Below are positions 44,783 to 50,951 of a DNA stretch of 50,951 nucleotides, piece after piece. The position numbers and the translations under genes are program-made. The stretch's first letter is position 1. Every line of letters begins with the position of its first letter. The notes beneath the pieces were generated by a model. That model saw nothing but the letters and a program-made list of their open reading frames with translations. It ran no database searches and was not told the DNA's origin. The DNA is from an uncultured Alphaproteobacteria bacterium (lineage in GTDB: Bacteria; Pseudomonadota; Alphaproteobacteria; Rhizobiales; Ancalomicrobiaceae): positions 1 through 50,951 of the forward strand of contig CALMFH010000081.1 in NCBI GenBank assembly GCA_937864925.1, in the 5' to 3' direction.

Positions 44783-45340
44783 ATGAGATCCTGGGCGGTG
44801 GCATTGCTGATGCTGTCCTTCGGCGCCGCTTTCCCCGCGGCAGCCGAGAGACCGGCGATGGTCCAGACATTCGAGGGCTGTGTCGCCGGAGGCTTCCTGT
44901 TGCTCGGGGACGGGAGCGATCGCCGATTGGACTTCGACAATGATCCCGACTGGTCGACGTTCGACGGCAAGGTCGTCGTGATCCGCCGGCTCTGGGGTAG
45001 CCGGGTGAACCGCCTGACGGAGCCCCCGAAAGTCGTCGGCCGTTGTGATCCCGCCGCCTACGCTCTGTTACGGGCGAGAGTCGCGGCGCTGCGCGGCATT
45101 TCCGACCTCATCCAGCGGGGTCGACCGGAAGAAGGCGTCGCCACGGTGGAGCGGGCCGTCGCGACGGCACCCGACGACTGCCTGCTCCTGGCGGCGCGCG
45201 TCTTCGCGCTGGAGAGTACCGGCCATCGACGAGACGCGGTCGCCGCGGATGCCCGCGCGACGGCCCTGAACTGCGCGCCCCAGGTCTACGGGCGGCGGCT
45301 CAATCAGTTGCGAACCAACCGAGAGCCGTGGTCACGGTGA
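44783..45340 (+). CDS. Secreted protein with TPR-like C-terminal half
   Basis: 185 residues: signal peptide MRSWAVALLMLSFGAAFPAAA, a mature N-terminal part with one Cys in TFEGCVAGGFLLLG, and helical TPR-like sequence from about residue 100 (RGRPEEGVATVERAVATAPDDCLLLAARVFALESTG). Start ATG 44783 has GAGGACGGGG upstream. Likely periplasmic; no specific function recognised. It runs towards the convergent TPR gene at 45499 with a 158-bp gap. Confidence 0.72.
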   Translation: MRSWAVALLMLSFGAAFPAAAERPAMVQTFEGCVAGGFLLLGDGSDRRLDFDNDPDWSTFDGKVVVIRRLWGSRVNRLTEPPKVVGRCDPAAYALLRARVAALRGISDLIQRGRPEEGVATVERAVATAPDDCLLLAARVFALESTGHRRDAVAADARATALNCAPQVYGRRLNQLRTNREPWSR

Positions 45341-45498
45341 TCGGGGAGCGGCGAAACGGGTCCGAAGACATCGTCGTGGGCTACGGTGGGTTCCGCAGGA
45401 GTTCGGCGCACCCACTGCGGCGGGCGAACGGCGATCGGGTCATTGCACCGGTGCGCCACTGATTTTCCGATCGAGAGAACGCCGCGGTCCGCTCCCCG

Positions 45499-46986
45499 TC
45501 ACGGGGTGGTCGGAACGCTCACCTTCGGATCGAGACGACGGGCCTCGGCGCGGTCACGATCGGCCTCCTGGTGTCGACCGAGTGCACGGTTCGCAGCCGA
45601 GCGCCACGCGAAGAAGCGAGCATCGGTCTTGAGGCCGATGGCGGTGTCGAGGTCGATGATCGCCGCCGCGAAGTCCTTCGAGCGGAAGCGGGCCTGCGCG
45701 CGCACGAAGTGGGCATCAGGCATCTTCGCATCGGTCGCGATGGCCCGGGTCGTGTCGTAGACCGCTTCGGCCAGACGCCCGAGAGCGAGTTCGGCCATGG
45801 CGCGGTTCACCAGATGGGAGGGGTGCGGGGCGATCGCGAAGGCTCGACCGTGGTCGGCGATAGCCTCTTCGTAATGCTTGCGCTCGAACTGAACATTACC
45901 GCGATGGACGAAGAGCGCTTCGACCTTGGGATCGATCGCGACCGCCGCATCGAAGTCGGCGAGCGCCGCATCCCAGCGCTCGGCGGCGGCGTGCAGTCGA
46001 CCGCGATTGAAGCGAGCCGACCATAGTCGGGGGGCGAGTGCGATCGCCTTGTCATAGTCGGCCACGGCGCGGCCGGGTTCCTTCAGCCGGACCCATACGA
46101 GACCGCGGAGGTTGATCGCGACGGCATTGCGAGGTTCGATCTCGATGGCGTGGTCGAGGTCGGCCACCGCACGGAAGAGATCGTCGGCGCGCGCATGGAC
46201 CCTGGCGCGACCGACCAGAGCCCGGACCAGAGTCGGCTGCAGTGCCAACGCTTCGTCGAAACGCGTCAGGGCGGTGGCGTCGTCGTGAGCCGAATAGGCG
46301 GTGGCGCCGTCAGCGGTGAGCTTCGCCGCGCGGGCCTCGGGCGATGTGGCGACGTCGCTGCCGGTCTTTTTCGGCGGCGACGGGATCGCCTTGCCGTCCG
46401 GTGCAGCATCGGGCTCTCGCCCCGGATCGTCGACTTCGGACGATGCCGCCGGTGATGGGCTCGGAGCCACCACCAGGGGCGGGGACGACTCGGCGGTCGG
46501 GGGAGAGTTGGAAGACGGAACGGCGGGCGGCGTGGTGGCGGGGGCCGACGCGTTCTCTCCGGCCGAAACCAGGGCATCCGGCGGATGATGGCGGGCGATC
46601 CATGTCGGCCAATCGGCGGCCTTCGCGCCGATCCGGCACTCGAGCACTCGCCACTCGCCGGCCGCGTCCTTGTGCAGCAGAGCGAATGCCCAGGGGCTCA
46701 TCTTCCCGGCGGCGTGGTCGGCGGCGAACCTGGTCTTCGACCAATCGATCGGGCCGCCCAGGTCGATCGGTACGAGTTGCGCATAGGCCCAATCACCCTC
46801 GACCTTCATCTCCTCGACGTTCACGCCGACGTCGGGGGTGATGTCGCGCCGCAGCACGGGCGTCACCGCGCGCAGCACCGCCATGTAGGGCCCGGAGCCC
46901 GGCGCCGGTTCGAACCCGGGGGCACTTCCGGCGGAGAGGAGCATGGTGACCAGCGACAGGACGCCGAGTGTCTTCAGGTGGTGCAT
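45499..46986 (-). CDS. Secreted TPR-repeat protein
   Basis: 495 residues. Signal-like N-terminus (LKTLGVLSLVTMLLSAGSAPG), a globular domain to about residue 140 with DWPTWIARHHPPDAL, a low-complexity Pro/Ser/Ala linker at about 145-215, then seven or so TPR units to the end (AYSAHDDATALTRFDEALAL, VADLDHAIEIEPRNAVA, VADYDKAIALAP and onward). GAGGG before ATG 46986 fixes the start. Probably a periplasmic scaffold. It is last in a minus-strand series headed by the cohesin/dockerin genes, 80 bp after the membrane protein gene. Confidence 0.85.
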   Translation of the reverse strand: MHHLKTLGVLSLVTMLLSAGSAPGFEPAPGSGPYMAVLRAVTPVLRRDITPDVGVNVEEMKVEGDWAYAQLVPIDLGGPIDWSKTRFAADHAAGKMSPWAFALLHKDAAGEWRVLECRIGAKAADWPTWIARHHPPDALVSAGENASAPATTPPAVPSSNSPPTAESSPPLVVAPSPSPAASSEVDDPGREPDAAPDGKAIPSPPKKTGSDVATSPEARAAKLTADGATAYSAHDDATALTRFDEALALQPTLVRALVGRARVHARADDLFRAVADLDHAIEIEPRNAVAINLRGLVWVRLKEPGRAVADYDKAIALAPRLWSARFNRGRLHAAAERWDAALADFDAAVAIDPKVEALFVHRGNVQFERKHYEEAIADHGRAFAIAPHPSHLVNRAMAELALGRLAEAVYDTTRAIATDAKMPDAHFVRAQARFRSKDFAAAIIDLDTAIGLKTDARFFAWRSAANRALGRHQEADRDRAEARRLDPKVSVPTTP

Positions 46987-47066
46987 CGAACCCTCTATCC
47001 TTCGCGCAGTCCGCAGTCCGCAGGCCGATCGGCGAGCCGACCGGTCGACGGTGGGCCACCATGGCA

Positions 47067-48086
47067 TCATCGGTCACCGCCGGCCGCCGGGTCGTCGTCG
47101 CCGCCGAGCGCCGAAGGAATGCGACCGCGCAGAGCCGAATAGGCCTGCCAGAGCAGATAGGTCGTGGCGATGCCGCAGAGGATGATCGGGCTCCAGTCCT
47201 CCGACGACATCCGCTGCCAACTCCGAAAGACCGCATCGTCGAGGGTCGAGTGCCGCTCGAGCGTGGCAGACAGATAGATCTGGACCCACATCCAGCCGAG
47301 GCCGCCGATCATCACCCAGACGAAGCGCGGCACCAGCCAGAGTGCCGACAGGGCGAAGCAGAGCGTGAAGAGCGGGACGAAGAGATCGAGCCGGAAGGGA
47401 TAGGGCAACAGGAAGAAGGGCAGGCAGGCGGCCACCGTCAGCGCCGTCCGCAGAAGGAGCCCTGGGATCGGGCTCCGCCGCGCGCGGGAAGAACCTCGCC
47501 GTGCCGCGATCTCCCGCTCCACCCGCGAGGCGACCTCGGCGTAGTTCTGCGGCGTGCAGAACAGCAGGATCACGGTACGCCAGGCGTTGCGCAGTGCGAT
47601 GGCGTCGTGCCGGGGATGGTACCGCGCCGAGACGAGGCTGGACCAGTTTGCCGTCGTCCGGGACTGTGACCGCGCGATCAACCCCGCGCCGGTGGTGCCG
47701 GGACTGCCGGAAAGCGCTCCCAGCACCACTGCTGCACCGGAAGCGACGGTGGCACGGCGATCGACCGTGGACTGCTCGACTCCGCGGTCATCGATCACGT
47801 AGCGCATCGCCAGCCGATTGCGCAGGAGGAGCGCCGTGGCGACCGATCCGAGGCCCACCACCGCCAGGGTCGAGATACCGGTCAGGACCCACATGTCGGC
47901 GATGGAATCGACCTTCCCGTCTCCGACGAGGACGAGAAAGGTGAGCAGGCCGCCCATGAGCAGCACGACGAGAACGGTCGCCTTCGCATAGACCAGCAGG
48001 AGCAGGGGCTGCGTCAGAAGTGGAACGTCGATGCGCCACTCGAGCCTGGGGGGCGGCGCCGAATCCGAAGGCAGAGGTTCGCTCAT
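47067..48086 (-). CDS. Inner-membrane protein with PH-like domain
   Basis: 339 residues. Two N-terminal helices (LLLLVYAKATVLVVLLMGGLL and TLAVVGLGSVATALLL), a soluble segment RYVIDDRGVEQ...ALRNAWRTVILLFCTPQNYAEVASRVEREI that looks like a bacterial PH/YcxB-type domain, then three or four further helices (PGLLLRTALTVAACLPFFLL, LFVPLFTLCFALSALWLVPR, WSPIILCGIATTYLLW). GGAGG upstream supports ATG 48086. Function unknown; the family reading of the soluble part is tentative. Confidence 0.75.
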   Translation of the reverse strand: MSEPLPSDSAPPPRLEWRIDVPLLTQPLLLLVYAKATVLVVLLMGGLLTFLVLVGDGKVDSIADMWVLTGISTLAVVGLGSVATALLLRNRLAMRYVIDDRGVEQSTVDRRATVASGAAVVLGALSGSPGTTGAGLIARSQSRTTANWSSLVSARYHPRHDAIALRNAWRTVILLFCTPQNYAEVASRVEREIAARRGSSRARRSPIPGLLLRTALTVAACLPFFLLPYPFRLDLFVPLFTLCFALSALWLVPRFVWVMIGGLGWMWVQIYLSATLERHSTLDDAVFRSWQRMSSEDWSPIILCGIATTYLLWQAYSALRGRIPSALGGDDDPAAGGDR

Positions 48087-48409
48087 CGCCGCCTCCTCCT
48101 CGCGGTCTCCGCCCCTGGAGAAACGGCGGCGCAACGCGAGAGCCGAACATTCCACCGCGGCCCAAAAAGCGAAATGCGAGCGTGATCGGTGCCGCGACCG
48201 ATCATGGTTTGGCACCGCCCGGCGGGCGATGCCATGAGGCGCGTCAACGCCGGTGGCGGAAGCCGTCGAACTTCCGTCGAGCGCGGCGAAATCACGCGCC
48301 TCCGAGCGGTCGAAGCGTTCCCAGTCTTCGCCTTCGCCTTCGCGAACACCAGCGTCCGGACGACCGTTGTTCTCCTCCGGTCCGCGGTCGCTGCGGGCAC
48401 ACCCCGAAC
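48087..48409. other. Intergenic region upstream of the membrane protein gene
   Basis: 323 bp with no credible gene on either strand; frames are Arg-rich. It may carry a separate promoter for the 48086-45499 pair. Confidence 0.45.
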
Positions 48410-49204
48410 CTACGACGGCTCCTCGGGGTGTCGTGTACCCTCGTCGATCTCCGACCGCGCGATCCTGACCCCGCAATTCGGACAGAACCTCGCCCCCTCG
48501 GGCAGAGGAGAGCCGCAGGCGATGCAGAAATGAGGTCCAGGGCCGGACGTCGCCGGTTCCGAAGGTTCGAGGTTCGCGGCGGTCGTCGTCTTCGAGCGGC
48601 CTCGACGGCGGAGCGCCAGTGCCGCCGCGCCGACCGACAAGGCCGCGAGCGCCGCAGCGCCGCCCCCGACATACCGCCAATCCACGCAAGACGACGCGGC
48701 GGCCGGCGGCGAGATCCCGGCGATCCGCCCCGGTTTGACCGACACGGGCAGCGACTGGCCACCCTCTCCCCCCCAGGCCCGCACGTCTTCCGGAACCACG
48801 GTGGCTCCGCCGTCGGCCCCGGCTCTGCGTCGCATCTTGACGATGAACAGGTCACCGTCCTTGGCGACCGGTTCGGACGCCGCGAATGCGATCGTGCAGG
48901 AGCCCTTGGCCACCTGGAAGTCGACGAGCGCGTTGGCGAGGGTGGGGCCCGCGGCCACTTCGACGACTTCGAACGCCTCGCCCTCGAAGCCGAGCCGCAT
49001 CTGAAGCGCCGATAGACCCTTGGCATCGGATGCGCGGATCGGAACCGCCACCACCTCTCCTTGCGGGATCTTCACATCGGCGACGCCGATCTCCAGCGCC
49101 CGGGCCGCGGTGAACCACCACGGCAACGTCAGCACGAGGACGGAAAGCGCGATGCGTAAGCGTTCGCCGACCCGTCCCTGGCGGTTCTCGGACATCGTCT
49201 TCAT
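48410..49204 (-). CDS. Membrane-anchored cohesin-like protein with C-terminal zinc ribbon
   Basis: 264 residues: signal peptide (LRIALSVLVLTLPWWFTAARA), a cohesin-like beta-sandwich at about 30-160 (IGVADVKIPQGEVVAVPIRA, LSALQMRLGFEGEAFEVVEV), a membrane helix at about 178-205 (GGGAAALAALSVGAAALALRRR) and a zinc ribbon with two CxxC pairs (FCIACGSPLPEGARFCPNCG). The layout puts the cohesin outside and the ribbon in the cytoplasm. Its ATG overlaps the stop of the cohesin-dockerin gene by 4 bp, so the two are co-translated; the membrane cohesin is a candidate receptor for that dockerin (inference). Confidence 0.82.
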   Translation of the reverse strand: MKTMSENRQGRVGERLRIALSVLVLTLPWWFTAARALEIGVADVKIPQGEVVAVPIRASDAKGLSALQMRLGFEGEAFEVVEVAAGPTLANALVDFQVAKGSCTIAFAASEPVAKDGDLFIVKMRRRAGADGGATVVPEDVRAWGGEGGQSLPVSVKPGRIAGISPPAAASSCVDWRYVGGGAAALAALSVGAAALALRRRGRSKTTTAANLEPSEPATSGPGPHFCIACGSPLPEGARFCPNCGVRIARSEIDEGTRHPEEPS

Positions 49205-50571
49205 GGCTGGCGTCCCACGATGCTGCGCAGGATCAGCCGCGCGTCGTTCGATGTGATCTGACCGGTCTTGTCGAGGTCATAGGCCATGTCCGGTCCCATG
49301 AGGCCGACCGACATCTGCAGCGCCTTCAACGCATCGAGGGCGGTGAAGACCTTGACCGGCTCCGGCTGTTTCGGCGGGTCGGACGGCTGCTGCGGCGTAT
49401 CCGACTTGGGCTTCGGGTCTGCGGACGTGCTCTGCCCCTGGGGGACCGCGATCTCGCCCGCGACGAGCGCGAACGAGGGCCGGGCATTCGTCACCGTATT
49501 CGCCGCGGTGTCCTGGAGCGTCAGCGTCGTATGCGAGCCCGGCCCGCCCAGGATCGTGAACGGCACATAGGCGAGGATCCCCGATCCCGAGACACCGCCC
49601 GAGCCGGCGAAGCCGATCCGCGCCAATCCGGCCTGGCCGACATTGGACTCGAGCAGGGCCTGACCGCCGAGCATCGGACCCTTCTCCGCCTTGCCGGCCG
49701 GCTTCGCCACGGCGGCGTCGTACCTCAGCTCGAGATTGAGATTGGCCAGGTTGTCGCTCTTGAGCAGGTAGATCGGAACGCGGATCGTCGCGCCTTGGGC
49801 CGCCGTATGCCGACAAACCTGCAGCTGAAGCTGCGCGGCATTGTCCGGGCACGCCTTCGTGGTCTGATTGGATTGATCGGACGGGCCGGTGGACCCGGGA
49901 GACGTCGGGGTCGAAGCGACGGGTATGTCGATGTCGCCGGTCTTCGCGGTCGTCGGGAGCGGCCCGGCCACCCAAGCGTATTGGTAGTATTTCTTGTAGA
50001 GAGGGGGGCTGATTTCGATGAGGACCCAGAGCGATTTCTCAGCCTGCCCCGCTGGGCTTCCGAGTGTATTCTCCGGAACCTTCATGACGCCGCTCAAGTC
50101 TACAACATTTTCCGTTGTAGAAGAGTGGATTACACCATTCAACATAACGGTTGGTGTAGTCGGTTCTTTGCCAACGCCGTAAATATAGTACACTGACGTT
50201 CCGAAGGCACAGCACGTGAACGTGTTCCGCATCCGCCTGATATTGGCGTGGAACGTGACCTTCTGGCCCGGGAAGAGCGAAGGGGGCGGTGGCGAGAAAT
50301 AGGAATGTGTCGTGTGCTCGGAATTGAGCGCGTTCATGGTGTGCTCGACATGATTGTCGCGCCCCTCCTTTACGACGTTCGAGACCCCGTTGGCGGCCTC
50401 CGGAGATACATGCGTGATGGTCGCGGGATGGACCTTGACGAGGCGCCAGTAGCCTTGCTCCTGCGCTACGGCGCCGACGCCTCCGAAAGCAAGGAAGACG
50501 AGACCGGCGGCGAGCAGCGCGCGTGAGAACCAGTTCGTGCGGGAAACCGATGTCGAGGCTGCGTTGTTCAT
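49201..50571 (-). CDS. Secreted protein with cohesin-like and dockerin-like domains
   Basis: 456 residues. Signal peptide near ALLAAGLVFLAFGGVGAVAQ, an unassigned N-terminal domain to about 205 with paired Cys in FTCCAFG, a Thr/Ser/Pro linker, a cohesin-like domain at about 240-375 (ATIRVPIYLLKSDNLANLNL, GILAYVPFTILGG), another Pro/Gln linker, and a dockerin-like end: helix VFTALDALKALQMSVG then the calcium loop YDLDKTGQITSNDARLILRS. One calcium loop is canonical, the other looks lost. The start has no rival. The protein could bind itself or the neighbouring membrane cohesin. Confidence 0.82.
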   Translation of the reverse strand: MNNAASTSVSRTNWFSRALLAAGLVFLAFGGVGAVAQEQGYWRLVKVHPATITHVSPEAANGVSNVVKEGRDNHVEHTMNALNSEHTTHSYFSPPPPSLFPGQKVTFHANIRRMRNTFTCCAFGTSVYYIYGVGKEPTTPTVMLNGVIHSSTTENVVDLSGVMKVPENTLGSPAGQAEKSLWVLIEISPPLYKKYYQYAWVAGPLPTTAKTGDIDIPVASTPTSPGSTGPSDQSNQTTKACPDNAAQLQLQVCRHTAAQGATIRVPIYLLKSDNLANLNLELRYDAAVAKPAGKAEKGPMLGGQALLESNVGQAGLARIGFAGSGGVSGSGILAYVPFTILGGPGSHTTLTLQDTAANTVTNARPSFALVAGEIAVPQGQSTSADPKPKSDTPQQPSDPPKQPEPVKVFTALDALKALQMSVGLMGPDMAYDLDKTGQITSNDARLILRSIVGRQP

Positions 50572-50583
50572 CGCTTTCCTCCA

Positions 50584-50763
50584 TCAATCATTCTTCGATG
50601 CGCCGCACACGACCTGCGCGTTGGTCGGCGAAGAGGCGTTGGTCATCTGAAATAGAAGTCGGTTCTCGCGGCAGCGAAGAGCGCCCGTCCACAGCGACGA
50701 CGCGTCATCGGTTCGAGCAACAGATTCACCAAGAACCGAGGTAGATCCGCACATCGGCTTCAT
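50584..50763 (-). CDS. Possible small protein upstream of the cohesin-dockerin gene
   Basis: A 59-residue frame from ATG 50763 (MKPMCGSTSVLGESVARTDD to VVCGASKND), with three Cys, ending 12 bp before the start of the cohesin-dockerin gene. No signal peptide, no recognised family and no strong ribosome binding site, so it may be chance. Beyond it, 50764-50951 holds no gene I can support. Confidence 0.25.
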   Translation of the reverse strand: MKPMCGSTSVLGESVARTDDASSLWTGALRCRENRLLFQMTNASSPTNAQVVCGASKND

Positions 50764-50951
50764 CCGGCTTCGAAAGCAAAACCATATGAAAGTATGAGCG
50801 CAGCTTGACCTCACGTCGTTCGCCCGGATCAACCAGAAATGCGTCGCAACGACGCACGCGCGTGCGATCGGTCCGCCGCGGGTCGTGGGGGGGGGCCGCC
50901 CGCCCGGTTTCGGCGGTCCCGGAGGAGGTCCTCCCGGCCGAGAACGGCGCG

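Overview
The window is GC-rich and reads as chromosomal DNA of an alphaproteobacterium, most likely Hyphomicrobiales (inference from composition, the tandem periplasm-style alpha-glucosidases, the small conserved protein at 43316-43579 and the IS types). No rRNA, intact tRNA or CRISPR array was seen. Coding density is high. Several compactly overlapped operons alternate strand, and an AT-rich, IS-scarred island lies at about 36.2-43.2 kb.

Layout. (1) 1-6.9 kb: carbohydrate use, with the 3' part of a GH3 beta-glucosidase, a Bcr/CflA-type MFS exporter and two tandem GH13 alpha-glucosidases. (2) 7.1-33.9 kb: a large envelope-glycolipid locus. It holds a B12-type radical SAM protein; a minus-strand operon (KpsS-like capsule glycosyltransferase, 2497-residue reducing type I PKS without thioesterase, alpha-oxoamine synthase, SDR); a divergent plus-strand operon (TPR protein, FkbH, free ACP, MaoC-SDR fusion); a methyltransferase and a double GT2 glycosyltransferase; and a capsule-type ABC exporter (KpsT, KpsE, unknown, second KpsE, KpsM). 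(3) 34.2-35.9 kb: a periplasmic caspase-like domain followed in another frame by a solute-binding domain, the two split at a run of nine C. (4) 36.2-43.1 kb: an IS21-family element with a 6-bp target duplication and a frameshifted istB, a mosaic RTX/FG-GAP protein gene, IS5 and IS3 remnants, and a 3' tRNA-Arg-like fragment. (5) 43.3-50.6 kb: small secreted and membrane proteins, a TPR protein, and two overlapping genes encoding cohesin-like domains, one with a dockerin and one membrane-anchored with a zinc ribbon.

How the genes may work together. The PKS ends in an ACP and has no release domain. The next gene, translationally overlapped, is an alpha-oxoamine synthase, the enzyme class that releases acyl-ACP chains by decarboxylative condensation with an amino acid. 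An SDR follows. Together with a KpsS-like gene and a KpsMTE exporter this suggests a dedicated polyketide amino-lipid (sphingoid-like) that is glycosylated and exported, possibly as the lipid anchor of a surface polysaccharide. The FkbH/ACP/MaoC-SDR cassette would supply a glyceryl or related acyl unit. This is inference from gene order and domain chemistry; no product can be read from the sequence.

A family of two-hairpin repeats (3418-3534, 25727-25848, and a perfect palindrome at 38888-38938) sits at gene ends and shows paired base changes in its stems.
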